This document shows, piece by piece, positions 13,680-29,607 of a stretch of 64,000 nucleotides of DNA (the first letter of the stretch is position 1; the number at the start of each line of letters is the position of its first letter). The DNA is from Acidianus manzaensis (GTDB lineage: Archaea; Thermoproteota; Thermoprotei_A; Sulfolobales; Sulfolobaceae): assembly GCF_002116695.1 (NCBI RefSeq), contig NZ_CP020477.1, positions 1,351,501-1,415,500 of the forward strand, read 5' to 3'. The position numbers and the translations under genes were made by a program. Below the pieces are notes generated by a model. The model made no database searches. It was not told the DNA's origin and saw only the letters and a list, made by a program, of their open reading frames with translations.

Positions 13680-13738
13680 GTAGTGATGAAGAACCTCTGA
13701 ACGATATAAAAATGACGAGGAAAACATATCTGATAAAA
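13680..13738 (+). ncRNA. Candidate C/D box guide RNA
   Basis: Four boxes occur in the right order. The C box GTGATGA is at 13683-13689, D' CTGA at 13697-13700, C' ATGACGA at 13712-13718 and D CTGA at 13730-13733. The segment before D (13719-13729) is 11 bases, a normal guide length. The segment before D' is only 7 bases, shorter than usual. Flanking stem pairing is weak, as is common in archaea. A T-rich promoter-like stretch (cttttttagt) lies about 20 bases upstream. The RNA would guide ribose methylation of rRNA or tRNA with L7Ae, Nop5 and fibrillarin; the target is unknown. Confidence 0.6.
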
Positions 13739-13821
13739 TTATGAGCGATGATTAATGAGGTGATCTCTGAATTATGATGAAATCTATATAAATGGGAATT
13801 AAAAGTATAACATGATATAAA

Positions 13822-14340
13822 ATGTCTTCAGATAATGAGTTAATTTTAACAGGTAATCTTAAAGAAGCATCTCAAAAGGCTGCTAAGTGGCTAATAAATA
13901 GAAAACCAATTAAGAGTCTTAGAGATTGGGGTACTGCATTTTCCTTATGGCCACCACATTTTACTACTAGTTGTTGCGGAACTGAATTTGGTTCATTCGC
14001 AGCAGCTAGATTTGATGCTGAAAGATTTGGTATGTTACCATTCTCATCCTCCCGTCAATCTAATATCTTAGTTATTGAAGGAACTATGACTAGAAAAATG
14101 GCTAGAGCTGCAAGAATAGTTTATGAACAGATGCCAGAACCTAAATATGTTATGGCTATAGGTGCATGTAGCCTAGAAGGAGGAATATTCTGGAACTCAT
14201 ATAATACAGTTTTGCCATCAGAAGTTGGAATACCAGTGGATATGTATGTTCCTGGATGTCCCATAAGACCTGAAGCTATAGCTAAAGGATTATTAATGCT
14301 TCAAAAAAGGATAAGGCATCAAGAAACTATTAAGATGTAA
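13822..14340 (+). CDS. nuoB: NADH-quinone oxidoreductase subunit B
   Basis: The respiratory complex I-type subunit that carries iron-sulfur cluster N2 and helps form the quinone site at the membrane interface. All four cluster ligands are present: the tandem Cys51-Cys52 in TSCCGTE, Cys116 in GACSLEGG and Cys146 in VPGCPIRPEA. The length (172 residues) is normal. The gene stands alone here; no other nuo gene is adjacent, and the next gene is convergent with a 22-base overlap. A TATA box (ctatataaat) lies about 30-38 bases before the ATG. Confidence 0.95.
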   Translation: MSSDNELILTGNLKEASQKAAKWLINRKPIKSLRDWGTAFSLWPPHFTTSCCGTEFGSFAAARFDAERFGMLPFSSSRQSNILVIEGTMTRKMARAARIVYEQMPEPKYVMAIGACSLEGGIFWNSYNTVLPSEVGIPVDMYVPGCPIRPEAIAKGLLMLQKRIRHQETIKM

Positions 14341-15506
14341 ACGTTATTTACGTTAGTGTATGTTAATCCAGTTTTTACTACTGCTGAATATTTCTCTAAA
14401 AGCTCATAACTAGAATGATTTTGAAGTGCATTTTCAATTTCCTTTTTTGGAATATGCATATCTCCATTTATTATACAACCTGCATATTCACTATTTCCGT
14501 CTATTCCATCAGTTGCAATAGCATAGAAATCATAATTCCCTTGAGCATATTGTAGTAATGAAAGAGCTACTTCGCCATTTCTTCCCCCTTTTCCTGATTT
14601 TCCCTCTATCTTTACATCTGGTTCTCCACCAATTATTATAGTACCTTTTGAAAAAGGCACTGAATAATTCTTTATAGAATTATATATTGATGCAATAAAA
14701 ATTCCTAATTGTCTTGCATCACCAATAACTTCTGAGGTTAATATTATGGGATTAGGCAAATCCTTATAAATTTGTTGTAATACATCCATATTATTTAGTA
14801 TAATGAAATTTTTTGAATTAACTTGCTTTGGTGTCTCAACTAAATATTGCGAATAGGAAGAAAATCCTATGTAGTCAAGAATTCTTTTAGCATCGTCAAC
14901 TGTGGAGTTATCTGGTGCAGTAGGCCCACTTCCGATACTTCCTAAATCATCTCCTGGAACATCACTAACTATTAATGAAATAACTGGAGATTTAGAAAGT
15001 TTAGCTAATCTTCCACCTTTAAGATTTGATAAATGTTTTCGTACTATATTTATTTCTTTTATATCTAAGCCCGATTCTACTAATGCTTTATTAATTTTTT
15101 TATATTCGTCTAAAGTAACTACTGGATCTTCTAATAGAGCTGATGCACCTCCAGATAATAGGAAAAATAAAACATCATAATCTTCTCTTAATAATAATTC
15201 TTTTACTGTCTTACCGGCTTTTATGCTATTCTCATCAATTTGAGGATGACCAGCTTCTATTACGTTGTCTAAATTCAGATTAGATCCATGTGGAGTAACT
15301 ATTAGATAGTTTACTGGATTAGTTCTCTCCAAAAAGAATTTAGCCATTTTATACGATGCTTTACCTACAGCTATGAGAAGAGGCTTTGAAAAATTGTATT
15401 TAAAATTATATTGTTTCAATAAAATGCTATTTTTTGTTAATTCTACTTTGTTTTGTAATGCTACATAGGGATCTGAATATTCTAAAATTTTTCTTACAAT
15501 ATCCAT
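14319..15506 (-). CDS. Glycerate 2-kinase (MOFRL/GckA family)
   Basis: Phosphorylates D-glycerate to 2-phosphoglycerate, the step that joins the non-phosphorylative Entner-Doudoroff branch to lower glycolysis in Sulfolobales. The 395-residue protein has the DUF4147 N-terminal domain with VGKASYKMAKF and LSGGASALLEDP, then the MOFRL domain with GGEPDVKIEGKSGKGGRNGEVAL and the TDGIDGNSEYAG segment. It is the last gene of a probable four-gene minus-strand unit that starts at 16811 (spacing 25 bases to the previous gene). Confidence 0.92.
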   Translation of the reverse strand: MDIVRKILEYSDPYVALQNKVELTKNSILLKQYNFKYNFSKPLLIAVGKASYKMAKFFLERTNPVNYLIVTPHGSNLNLDNVIEAGHPQIDENSIKAGKTVKELLLREDYDVLFFLLSGGASALLEDPVVTLDEYKKINKALVESGLDIKEINIVRKHLSNLKGGRLAKLSKSPVISLIVSDVPGDDLGSIGSGPTAPDNSTVDDAKRILDYIGFSSYSQYLVETPKQVNSKNFIILNNMDVLQQIYKDLPNPIILTSEVIGDARQLGIFIASIYNSIKNYSVPFSKGTIIIGGEPDVKIEGKSGKGGRNGEVALSLLQYAQGNYDFYAIATDGIDGNSEYAGCIINGDMHIPKKEIENALQNHSSYELLEKYSAVVKTGLTYTNVNNVYILIVS

Positions 15507-15531
15507 ACTATTCTTTATTTTAGATTTTTAT

Positions 15532-15915
15532 TTATCTCTTTTTATGTGTACTTGCTTTTTCTTTTTCTTTATCCTCTTTTCTTTTGTATTCTTTATATAA
15601 CTGAGAAGCAACTTTTCTACCTTCTTTAGATAGATCAAAATAGATTCCTTTTGGTTTATGACCTAGTTCTTTTGCTTTCACTTTTAACCACGGTTTTACT
15701 GAAGATGTAACAGATTTTTTTAATGCACCTTGAAATCTAATTAGATATCCCATTTCTTCTAGTTTTCTACATTTTGCATCAATCTCATCTTCGCTATATT
15801 TAGGAGCCCAACCACTTTCTCCCATTAGCCTTCTAGCCATATACCATGGATTATCTGGACCATATTTGTAAATATGCATAAGTATTTTTTGCATTAATTC
15901 ATCAAGTTCGGTCAT
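15532..15915 (-). CDS. Winged-helix domain protein of unknown role
   Basis: About 127 residues from the ATG at 15915 ([12 protein letters not shown]). An upstream ATG at 15930 would enlarge the overlap with the DtxR gene. The N-terminal 60 residues look like a winged helix ([13 protein letters not shown], then [15 protein letters not shown]), and the C-terminus is very rich in Lys and Glu. It may be a DUF2250-like transcription factor, but I am not certain. The overlap with the DtxR-type gene suggests joint expression and perhaps a joint role in metal control. Confidence 0.7.
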   Translation of the reverse strand: MTELDELMQKILMHIYKYGPDNPWYMARRLMGESGWAPKYSEDEIDAKCRKLEEMGYLIRFQGALKKSVTSSVKPWLKVKAKELGHKPKGIYFDLSKEGRKVASQLYKEYKRKEDKEKEKASTHKKR

Positions 15916-16537
15916 AAACCATAACCTCATCTGCTAGTATTTTTGATAGTTCGTATGATTTACCTTTTATTTCTATGATAAATTTATCTTTTTCTTTGTT
16001 TTTCAGAATTATATTTTCTCCTGGTTTTATTCCGTATTTTTCCATGCACCTTAAGATCCATTCTTCCTCTTTTATTATCATCATAACTTTATATTCACCT
16101 TCTTCAACTTGCGATAAAATTCTGCCTTTACCAATTTCTCTACCAGGTATGGGATGCCCATGAGGACAAGTAGTAGGATATCCTAATATTTTATCTATTT
16201 TATCTAAAATGTCATCAGGCCAAATATGTTCTAATCTATGAGCTAATTCATGGGCTCTTATCCAATCCACTCCTATTATATCAGTAAGTAATCTTTCAGA
16301 TAATCTATGAGATTTTACTAGCCTTTCTGCTATTTTTATTCCATCATCAGTTAGTTTAAGTCTTCTATTGCTTCTATCGATAAGGCCAAGTTGTTCTAAC
16401 TTTTCTAAGGCTTTACTTATAGTACCTGGAGATACTTCAAAGGCAAGTATAAGATCTGTTACTTTTGCTGAACCTTTAGTTGTTTCCAATTCGTAAATTT
16501 CTTTAAGATAATTTTCTAGGGCTTCGGAGAGTTCCAT
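15902..16537 (-). CDS. DtxR/MntR-family metal-dependent transcriptional regulator
   Basis: Represses metal uptake genes when Fe(II) or Mn(II) is abundant. The 211-residue chain has an N-terminal winged helix (1-60; [20 protein letters not shown]), a dimerisation domain with the metal-ligand helices ([13 protein letters not shown]) and the family segment CPHGHPIPG, and a C-terminal FeoA/SH3-like domain (about 140-211). The gene sits 4 bases after a small hypothetical gene and overlaps the next wHTH gene. No metal transporter is adjacent, so its targets lie elsewhere. Confidence 0.92.
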   Translation of the reverse strand: MELSEALENYLKEIYELETTKGSAKVTDLILAFEVSPGTISKALEKLEQLGLIDRSNRRLKLTDDGIKIAERLVKSHRLSERLLTDIIGVDWIRAHELAHRLEHIWPDDILDKIDKILGYPTTCPHGHPIPGREIGKGRILSQVEEGEYKVMMIIKEEEWILRCMEKYGIKPGENIILKNKEKDKFIIEIKGKSYELSKILADEVMVYDRT

Positions 16538-16541
16538 GTGT

Positions 16542-16811
<270 letters not shown>

Positions 16812-16900
16812 TAAATTATAATTTAATATAATAAATAAGGTTTAGGTTCGAAAAAAAGACTAGCAAAAATATTAAACATGCGAATTTAAAGATTTAATAT

Positions 16901-17702
<802 letters not shown>

Positions 17703-17706
<4 letters not shown>

Positions 17707-18401
17707 GATTTTTGACATTTAAATAAACTCCAAGGTCCATAATCTTTATTTTCTACTATATGTAACTCATTTTCCTTTAAAGAAGAAATATAGTAATCTT
17801 TATGTTTTAAATCTAATTTCCACCATTTGCTGAGTAATTTGGAAATATAGTTACTTTTGACTAAAACTAAAATTTCACATTTTCCTCCTTTTTTAAGTAC
17901 TCTAGAAATTTCCTTTATGCCTAAAGAGGGATTACTTAACATATGTAAAGTTAAGAAAGAAGATATACTATCTACCGAAGAACTAAGTATTGGTAGAGAT
18001 AATGCATCGCCTCTAACAGGAATGACTTTTCCTCCTCTTTTATTTTTTAAAATAGTTAGAAATCTTACGGAAATATCCAATCCAATACATGTCTCACATT
18101 TTATATAATCGAATATCTTACCTGGTCCTGTTCCTACATCTAAAAAGACTTTAGATGATAAAAACCTTGCAGCATCCTCATATAATTTGGAATAACTATG
18201 AAATGAAGTAATAAAAAAACCTAAAGGTGCCCAAATACTTTCATATAGAGGAGCAACTCTTTCTAATATATCTTCTCCTTTATTTTCCTTTATAACAAAA
18301 TCATAAATTCCGCTGTTATAGATAAATCTGTGACCTTTTTCACATTCTAAATCAGCATTTATCCTACTTCCGTCTATTGGGCATTGAAATATATCTAACA
18401 T
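17703..18401 (-). CDS. SAM-dependent methyltransferase with N-terminal zinc-knuckle-like segment
   Basis: A class I methyltransferase of 232 residues. Motif I reads [15 protein letters not shown] and motif [10 protein letters not shown]; a post-motif helix [18 protein letters not shown] is typical of UbiE/Methyltransf_11 proteins. The N-terminus has [18 protein letters not shown], which resembles the zinc segment of Trm112 or RlmA, with two Cys and one His visible. The substrate is unknown. It follows the CBS gene by 3 bases on the same strand, so it is probably part of the mobB-CBS transcript. Confidence 0.85.
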
Positions 18402-18404
18402 AAT

Positions 18405-19587
<1,183 letters not shown>

Positions 19588-19616
19588 ATAAAGTCTAATT
19601 GCAAATATTATATTTG

Positions 19617-20774
19617 ATGCTTATCCCTCTAGACGAAGCTAGAAATTTAATAGACTCAACTTCATTTAAAAATCCAAAAAATATAGAAGTAGATCTTCTT
19701 AATGCAGTGGGAAAAATCTGTGCTGAAGATATCTATTCAGTTCAAGATATACCAGAAAAAGATTTGTCTGCCATGGATGGTTATGCAATAAAAGTATCTG
19801 ATAATAAGAAAAAGCTAAAAATAAGAGGAAAACTTTTCCCTTCTAGCAATGATATTCCAGAAATAAGAGATGGAGAAACATACTACGTAACTACTGGTGC
19901 TCCTATACCAAAAGGGGCTGAAGCTGTAGTAAGAATAGAAGGAGTAAAAAAAGAAGAAGGAGATTATATAATTCCTAACATTGAAGTACATAAAGGAAAA
20001 GATATTAGAGAGAAGGGCGAAGATATAAGAAAAGGAGAAATAATATTAAGAAAAGGAGAAATAATAACTCCATATCACCTAGGAATACTATCTTATGAAA
20101 AAATAACGAAAGTCAAAGTGCTAGATATTAATTTTTCAATCTTTGCTAATGGAGATGAGCTTTCTCCTTTTGGAGATATTTCTAAAACTCAAGATTCGAT
20201 TTCACCCGTTTTGATTCCACTACTTTCAAAATTTGGACAAGTGAAATACTTAGGAGTAGCAAAAGATAATGAAGAAGACGTTATGAGACACTTAAAAAAT
20301 GGTATAGAATCATCAGATTATGTAATTAGCATAGGAGGTTCATCAGTGGGAGAAAAAGACTATGTAAAGAAAAGTATTAGCAAAATGGGTAAAATCATAT
20401 TTGAAGGAGTATCTACAAATGTTCTTAAAAGAGGTGGAGTAGGAATCATAGAAGATAAACCAGTGCTAGTTTTACCTGGACAGATAGTATCAGCTATAAC
20501 AGTATTTCATGAGCATGGATTACATATTATCTCAAAGATGTTAGGCTCAGAAATTAGAAAATTTGAAGAAATAACACTAGCTGAAGGAATAGAAGTAACT
20601 CATAATATGGATTCTACATATTTACTTAAAGAAGAAAATGGAAAGGCATATCCATTAAGATGGGGAGTAGGATTATATAGTGAAATCTATAAAGCCAACA
20701 TGTTTTCCGTTTTCAAAAGAGGCAAAAAATATGAGCCAGGTGAAAAAATCATCGCACAGAGATTTTTACTATGA
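19617..20774 (+). CDS. moeA: Molybdopterin molybdenumtransferase
   Basis: Inserts molybdate (or tungstate) into adenylylated molybdopterin. I choose the ATG at 19617 ([12 protein letters not shown]), which is standard for MoeA; a codon at 19599 would add six residues. Conserved segments are [37 protein letters not shown] and [16 protein letters not shown], with the C-terminal domain IV after residue 310. Length about 385 residues is normal. The last 44 bases overlap the mobA start. Confidence 0.95.
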   Translation: MLIPLDEARNLIDSTSFKNPKNIEVDLLNAVGKICAEDIYSVQDIPEKDLSAMDGYAIKVSDNKKKLKIRGKLFPSSNDIPEIRDGETYYVTTGAPIPKGAEAVVRIEGVKKEEGDYIIPNIEVHKGKDIREKGEDIRKGEIILRKGEIITPYHLGILSYEKITKVKVLDINFSIFANGDELSPFGDISKTQDSISPVLIPLLSKFGQVKYLGVAKDNEEDVMRHLKNGIESSDYVISIGGSSVGEKDYVKKSISKMGKIIFEGVSTNVLKRGGVGIIEDKPVLVLPGQIVSAITVFHEHGLHIISKMLGSEIRKFEEITLAEGIEVTHNMDSTYLLKEENGKAYPLRWGVGLYSEIYKANMFSVFKRGKKYEPGEKIIAQRFLL

Positions 20775-21318
20775 TACTATAATATTAGCTGGAGGAGAAT
20801 CAAGAAGATTTGGATGTGATAAATGTGATTTCGAATTTAATGGAAAGACAATGCTACAAAGAGTTATAGAAAATTTTGAGAAACCCATTATAGTAACTGG
20901 AAAACATAGAAAAACTAATGGAATTGAAGTTATAGACTGTGGTAAAGGTCCTGTAAATGCTGTACTAAAAGCTTTAAGTTATGTTTCTCAAGATAGAGTA
21001 TTCATAACTGGATGCGATTTTCCGTTTATCACAAGGAAACTGACAGATTATATATGTTCTAAAAACTTTGATATAGTTATGCCTATATTAGACTATCCAC
21101 AACCCCTACTTGGATGTTATAGCGTCAAAATACTAAAGCAATTTCTTCCTTATATTACATCATTCCAACAATTAATAGGAAAATCAAGTACATATTTGAT
21201 AGGAACTAATGAACTTTCCATGATAGATCTTTCACTCAGATCGTTAAAAAATATTAATAACCCCAATGATCTATTAGATAATAGGATATTTTTCTCTAAA
21301 TCTGTTATTATCATATAA
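20731..21318 (+). CDS. mobA: Molybdenum cofactor guanylyltransferase
   Basis: Transfers GMP from GTP to molybdopterin. The nucleotide-binding signature [20 protein letters not shown] follows directly after the N-terminus, and [10 protein letters not shown] holds the metal-binding Asp. I place the start at the ATG at 20731 (MSQVKKSS); an ATG at 20680 is in frame but lies far inside moeA. The C-terminal third is short and less conserved. It forms an operon with moeA. Confidence 0.88.
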   Translation: MSQVKKSSHRDFYYDTIILAGGESRRFGCDKCDFEFNGKTMLQRVIENFEKPIIVTGKHRKTNGIEVIDCGKGPVNAVLKALSYVSQDRVFITGCDFPFITRKLTDYICSKNFDIVMPILDYPQPLLGCYSVKILKQFLPYITSFQQLIGKSSTYLIGTNELSMIDLSLRSLKNINNPNDLLDNRIFFSKSVIII

Positions 21319-21687
21319 TTTATTTTAACTTCTCTTTATATAGAGAATATCATTAATAGACATAAAAACAAATTAATTTTTTATGTTCTACATATAAAGA
21401 AAATTATATAATATTTATTAATTAATGATGATAAACTACACAATCTATCTAATATTTTCCTAGAATATTAAAGAATAATAATGATTTACCCTTAAAATAA
21501 TGTATAACATTTAACTAAATTATTATGCATAATCCTTATAATTCATAAATAACAAAAATTTTTGTAGATGTAAAGTGGCGAAGAAGAAAAAATCTAGCGG
21601 AGAGAGTGGAAGTTCAGGAGAAAAAAAGAAATAACGCTAGACCATCCTAATTTAAAGATATATACTTTTTTATAATTAACTCTTATT
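21319..21687. other. Intergenic region with only a possible microprotein
   Basis: About 369 AT-rich bases. A TGATGA word near 21425 has no CTGA partner, so it is not a C/D RNA. There is a short perfect palindrome around tctctttatatagaga near 21332. The only coding candidate is the 19-codon frame at 21575-21634. Confidence 0.45.
21575..21634 (+). CDS. Possible lysine/serine-rich microprotein (19 aa)
   Basis: A GTG-initiated frame of 19 codons encodes MAKKKKSSGESGSSGEKKK. The composition is striking: only Lys, Ser, Gly, Glu, Ala and Met. This stretch is far richer in G+C than the flanking DNA, which argues for selection. It could be a nucleic-acid-binding microprotein, or the purine-rich stretch could act as RNA. 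No family is recognised. Confidence 0.35.
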   Translation: MAKKKKSSGESGSSGEKKK

Positions 21688-22146
21688 ATGTTAGTGCCCT
21701 TCATACCTTCTCCTCCAGAAGTAATATATGAAATGCTTAAGTGTGCTAACGCTTCTCCTAATGATATAGTATTAGATTTAGGCTGTGGAGATGGTAGAAT
21801 TCTAAAAATTGCTAAAGAATCATTTAACGTGAAATTAGCTATAGGAGTAGAAATAGACAAACAATTATGCAAAGAGGCTAAATATCCACAACTAGAAATC
21901 ATATGTGGCGATTTATTATCCTTAGCTAGTATATTGCTCCCAAGAGTAACGATATTAACTGTATATCTGTCATCAAGATCTAATTCCCTTTTGGAAGATT
22001 ATATTTTAAAAAGTAAAAATAAAAATTTGAAAATAATTAGTCATGATTTTGAATTTAAAAAATTGAGGTTGTACAAAGAAGAAAAAGTTAAAGCTAAAGG
22101 TTTATTGGGTATAACAGAGCATACAATTTATTGCTATACGATATGA
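21688..22146 (+). CDS. Protein lysine methyltransferase-like SAM enzyme (aKMT type)
   Basis: A compact 152-residue class I methyltransferase. It has [14 protein letters not shown] before motif I, motif [16 protein letters not shown], then VGVEIDKQL, and a late SHDFEF segment. This layout closely follows aKMT, the small broad-range lysine methyltransferase of Sulfolobus that methylates chromatin and other proteins. The functional call is inferred from that similarity. The stop codon overlaps the dph6 start (ATGA at 22143-22146), so the genes are translationally linked. Confidence 0.82.
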   Translation: MLVPFIPSPPEVIYEMLKCANASPNDIVLDLGCGDGRILKIAKESFNVKLAIGVEIDKQLCKEAKYPQLEIICGDLLSLASILLPRVTILTVYLSSRSNSLLEDYILKSKNKNLKIISHDFEFKKLRLYKEEKVKAKGLLGITEHTIYCYTI

Positions 22147-22811
22147 AAGTTTGTGTATTATTCTCCGGAGGAAAAGATAGTACTTTCGCACTGCACTGGG
22201 CAGTATTTAAAGGGTTTGAGATATTATGCTTGCTTACTTTAATACCAAAAAGAGAAGATTCATGGATGTTTCAACATCCTAACGTTGAATATACTACTTA
22301 TCAAGCAAATGTTATGGGCTATAATCTATTCAAATTTAATACATCAGGCGAAAAAGACACTGAATTAGAAGACTTGTACATAGCATTAGATTTTGCAAAA
22401 AAATTAGGTGCAGATGGAATAGTATCTGGAGCACTATTATCTGATTATCAAAGATTAAACATCTCATTAATGTGCGAAAGGTTAGGCTTAAAGTCTTTTA
22501 CACCACTCTGGAGAAAAAATCAGGAAAAGTATTTATTAGAATTAATAGAAGATGGATTTGAATTTATAATAACTTCAATTTCTGCTTATGGTTTTCCATA
22601 CGAACTAATAGGAAAAGTGATATCTAAAGAAGACGCAAAGAGAATAATTTCTCAAGCAAGAAAATTTGGATTTAACCCAGCATTTGAGGGAGGAGAAGCA
22701 GAAACTTTTGTAGTTAACGCACCATTATTTAAAAGAAAATTAAAAGTTCATGGAGAAGTTAAAAGAATAGGAGAAGAAAATTGGAAGTATATAATCACAC
22801 ATATACATTAA
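22143..22811 (+). CDS. dph6: Diphthine--ammonia ligase (Dph6-type)
   Basis: The last step of diphthamide synthesis on elongation factor 2: ATP-dependent amidation of diphthine. The 222-residue protein starts [20 protein letters not shown], the PP-loop of N-type ATP pyrophosphatases, and has the family signature EGGEAETFV in its C-terminal part. I choose the ATG at 22143 because it sits at the PP-loop and forms an ATGA overlap with the preceding gene. The downstream amidohydrolase gene overlaps by about 31 bases. Confidence 0.9.
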   Translation: MKVCVLFSGGKDSTFALHWAVFKGFEILCLLTLIPKREDSWMFQHPNVEYTTYQANVMGYNLFKFNTSGEKDTELEDLYIALDFAKKLGADGIVSGALLSDYQRLNISLMCERLGLKSFTPLWRKNQEKYLLELIEDGFEFIITSISAYGFPYELIGKVISKEDAKRIISQARKFGFNPAFEGGEAETFVVNAPLFKRKLKVHGEVKRIGEENWKYIITHIH

Positions 22812-24009
22812 GGAATTGCAGATTTGTCATTGACTATCAAAAAATTCTAGAAAATGTAAACATCATCGTAGATAATGGAAAGATCAAAGACATAGGAAAA
22901 GATATAGAAGGGGACGAAATAGATTGTAGCAACTATGTGGTTACTCCAGGATTTATTAATTCGCACACTCATACTGGCATGATATTCCTTAGAGGATATC
23001 ATGATGATTCAGAACTCATGACATGGCTGGAAAAAATGTGGGAGTATGAAAAAAAGGCTACTAAAGAAATCCTTAGATTAAGCAGTGAAATTTCTGTATT
23101 AGAAATGCTATCTTCTGGAACAACAGGATTTGTTGATATGTATTTTAATCCAGAAGACATAAAAGAATTAACAGAAAAATATGGTATAAGAGCAGCTGCA
23201 GGCTACACTTTTATCAATAATTTATTTGATCCAGAAGAAGTATCTAAAAAACAATTAGGATTAAGTAAAACAGGACTCTTTTACCCTATAGTTAACGTTC
23301 ATAGTTTATATACATCTGATAAAAAAACATTAGAAATAGCTAATGACATAGCTAATGAACAAGATACATGGATAAACATTCATCTGGCTGAGACTAGAAA
23401 AGAAATTTATGAGACTAAACTGAAATATGGAAAATTTCCTATTGAATACCTTACCGATCTTAATATAAAAAATTATCAAGGAGTGCATCTAGGCTGGGTA
23501 GCCAGCTGGGAAATAGAATATCTTAAGAATGCTAGATCTGTAACTCACTGTCCAACATCAAATATGAAATTGGCTACAGCTGGAGCTTTTCCGTTTTATG
23601 AAATAAGTGAAAAAGGAATAAATGTAACTTTAGGAACAGATGGGGCATCAAGCAACAATAGTCTTGACATAATTAGAGAAATGAAAAATGCAGTATTATT
23701 GCAAAGACACTCTTACTGGGATACAAGAATTAAGGCTTTGCATGTCTTTAAAGCTGCAACTTATAATGGATATAAGCTATTAGGAATAAATGGAGGATTA
23801 ATAGATAAAAATCAAGTAGCTGATTTTGCACTATTTGATGCTTCAGAATTATATCCACTTAAAAAGGATAGAATATTATCTCATATAGTTTATTTTGCTA
23901 CATCAGAAAACGTAAAGAAAGTAATAATTTCAAACAAGATAATAAACAAAGAGGAAATAAAAGAAAATATTAAAACACTTGCAAAAAAGTTAAATAAAAT
24001 TATACCTGA

Positions 24010-24013
<4 letters not shown>
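22781..24013 (+). CDS. Amidohydrolase, 5-methylthioadenosine/S-adenosylhomocysteine deaminase type
   Basis: A zinc or iron hydrolase of the ATZ/TRZ branch that deaminates or dechlorinates purine-like rings. The 410-residue chain shows metal ligands in NSHTHTGM, the segment [10 protein letters not shown], a His in [11 protein letters not shown] and the Asp in [10 protein letters not shown], all in the proper order. The start codon is TTG at 22781, inside the dph6 end. SAM-derived nucleosides are plausible substrates because a methyltransferase lies in the same unit, but this is inference. Confidence 0.88.
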
Positions 24014-24393
<380 letters not shown>

Positions 24394-24539
24394 TTAGCTC
24401 ACAAATAAATATTGTATTGGTCTCATATATATATTTTTTCCTTGTATTTTAAGGATAGCAATTCAACTTTTATATTACATTTATCTGTTATACAAAAAGA
24501 TTTAACTAAGACAATTATATATTATTGTGAATTCTTCCC

Positions 24540-24577
<38 letters not shown>

Positions 24578-24578
24578 A

Positions 24579-24627
<49 letters not shown>

Positions 24628-24640
24628 TTAGTGAACTATA

Positions 24641-24808
<168 letters not shown>

Positions 24809-24851
24809 GTTTTTCTTAATTTTTTAATCTCTTCTTTTTTTCTGGTAAATA

Positions 24852-25577
24852 ATGTTAATAGATATACATGCTCATCTAGATTCTAAAGAATTTGAAAATA
24901 AAGTAGATGAAACAATTAATAAATGTAAAATAATAATAATAAATGCTGGAGTAGACTATAAATCAGATTTAGCAAGCATAGAATTATCTAAAAAATTTCC
25001 CCAAATCCTTCCAGCAGTAGGATTACATCCAGAGTACATTAATAGATTTGACCAAGAAATAAATCAAATAATACCTTTATTCAATACAGCAGTAGCTATA
25101 AGTGAAGTAGGACTAGATTACTTCTGGATAAAAGATCAAACATTAAGAAAAAAACAAATTGAAGCAATGAAGTTTTTCTTAGAATATTCAGAAAAGATAA
25201 AGAAAAGCATAATAATTCATGTAAGAGGTGGAATGAAAGATTTATTACAGCTATTACCATCCTATCATATCACATTTGTAATTCACGCATTTGAAGGAAG
25301 TATAAAGGATGCAAAGAAAATAATAGACTTAGGTGGATATATTTCAGTTCCTCCTATAGTAATAAGAGACAAATATAGACAAAAGATAATTGAGAATACT
25401 GATTTAGATTACTTAGTTACAGAGACAGATTCTCCATTTCTAGGTCCAGAAAAAACAAAAATAAACGAACCTTGTAATGTATCTCTTACTTTACAAAAAA
25501 TAAGCGAAATTAAAAATATACCAGTAAATGAAATAGAAGATAAAATAGAAAAAAATTTTAAAAAAATAATACCTTAA
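24852..25577 (+). CDS. TatD-family metal-dependent hydrolase
   Basis: A TIM-barrel hydrolase; bacterial and eukaryotic relatives are 3'-5' DNA exonucleases used in repair or nucleic acid degradation. The 241-residue protein has the metal ligands in [31 protein letters not shown] and TETDSPFL. It ends 1 base before the convergent dox gene. The substrate is inferred from the family. Confidence 0.9.
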   Translation: MLIDIHAHLDSKEFENKVDETINKCKIIIINAGVDYKSDLASIELSKKFPQILPAVGLHPEYINRFDQEINQIIPLFNTAVAISEVGLDYFWIKDQTLRKKQIEAMKFFLEYSEKIKKSIIIHVRGGMKDLLQLLPSYHITFVIHAFEGSIKDAKKIIDLGGYISVPPIVIRDKYRQKIIENTDLDYLVTETDSPFLGPEKTKINEPCNVSLTLQKISEIKNIPVNEIEDKIEKNFKKIIP

Positions 25578-25578
25578 A

Positions 25579-25773
25579 TTATTTTTTATCTTCTTCTTGT
25601 GGAGCAAAATATACAAAGAGGAAGAATGCAACGAATCCTATAAATGCCATAGCCATAAATGAGATTGTATAAGGAGTCGCAGCTGCATGCAGTGTTAAGT
25701 CTCCTATTTCCCATACTAGTAAAGCTATAGCTAATATATATCCTATTCCTAATACTTTAAAGAAACTTACCAT
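25579..25773 (-). CDS. doxE: Small subunit of the terminal quinol oxidase (DoxE-like)
   Basis: A 64-residue protein with two membrane helices (about 5-25 and 35-56) and a charged tail (APQEEDKK). It lies 6 bases after doxC in the same direction. In Acidianus ambivalens the aa3-type quinol oxidase has such tiny hydrophobic subunits encoded after doxC; whether this is DoxE or DoxF cannot be told from the sequence alone. It probably stabilises the oxidase in the membrane. Confidence 0.72.
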   Translation of the reverse strand: MVSFFKVLGIGYILAIALLVWEIGDLTLHAAATPYTISFMAMAFIGFVAFFLFVYFAPQEEDKK

Positions 25774-25779
25774 TTTTGA

Positions 25780-28610
<2,831 letters not shown>

Positions 28611-28846
28611 ATCAAATCAAGATACTACATTTTATTTTAGTTTTTATCTTTTACATAATAAATTGTTTATAATTAGCGATTAACCGTGTTAATGAAATCA
28701 TTTATAAATCTTGATAATAAAACGATTTTAAGTAAATACAGAAAAATTTCTTAAAATATTTACTATATAAAAATGTAATAAATAATAATTATTCTGAATC
28801 TAATCCATAAAAATAGACTTAATATAAAATTCTTTGTGAGCAATAG

Positions 28847-28942
<96 letters not shown>

Positions 28943-29445
28943 ACTTTATCTAAACTATTATTTATATTGTAGTATATGAAGTTTTTCTTAGACATGCAGT
29001 AGTTTAGTATATCTAAGACCTATTAGATTTACAACTTTGTATTTCTATTAACTCTTAGAGTTTACGTAGTTACATTATAAGTTAATTATCTCCATTTACA
29101 AATTTACTTATGTTGCAGTAAAAAATCAGAAGTATATTACCATCAACTTTATTGATTTCTCACTGTATTCAAGATAAAATCTAATTGTCCCACATTTAAA
29201 GATTATAAAAATTAATATTTAAGAGATATATGATTAAAAAGTACTAATTTCAAATAATTTCGAACTCAAAACCAATTTACTAACTTATTAGATGTAATAA
29301 GTATATCAAGAGAAAGTTGTCATAATAAATTTCATATAAATGATAATATCCATACTATTGTCTTATCATACCTTAATGAGAGAAGTAGGTGTAATATATT
29401 AATTATTTTGGCTGATCATAAAATGTATAAGCCACATTAATTCTT
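28943..29445. other. Intergenic region with no gene seen
   Basis: About 503 AT-rich bases between tRNA-Ser and the small membrane protein. I find no long frame, no matched C/D boxes and no repeat beyond short AT runs. The first 30 bases hold the tRNA promoter. Confidence 0.5.
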
Positions 29446-29607
29446 ATGGAGTTAGAAATTATATATAGCATTAGCCTATTATTAGTGTCGATATTTAGTT
29501 TGATTTATTATAGTCAAATCTCTATATTTCTATACTTACCCACAATATATTTACTATTCAGGATATATAAATTAATGAAAAATAATAGCAATAAAAAGTC
29601 CAAATAA
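29446..29607 (+). CDS. Small two-helix membrane protein (53 aa)
   Basis: A 54-codon frame from ATG 29446 to TAA 29607. The protein begins MELEIIYSISLLLVSIFSLI and has two hydrophobic helices (about 5-21 and 25-40) with a positively charged tail (KNNSNKKSK), which would place the C-terminus inside. It ends exactly one base before the convergent hypothetical gene, as many real neighbours do in this window. No family recognised. Confidence 0.45.
   Translation: MELEIIYSISLLLVSIFSLIYYSQISIFLYLPTIYLLFRIYKLMKNNSNKKSK

Noticed and set aside
13741..13790. Second C/D box RNA (GCGATGA, CTGA, ATGATGA) just after the first
   Set aside because: The first C box is non-canonical and no D box CTGA follows the last C'-like word; the stretch also contains the nuoB TATA box.
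21415..21460. TGATGA word as start of a C/D RNA
   Set aside because: No CTGA occurs within the next 60 bases and no second box pair is found.
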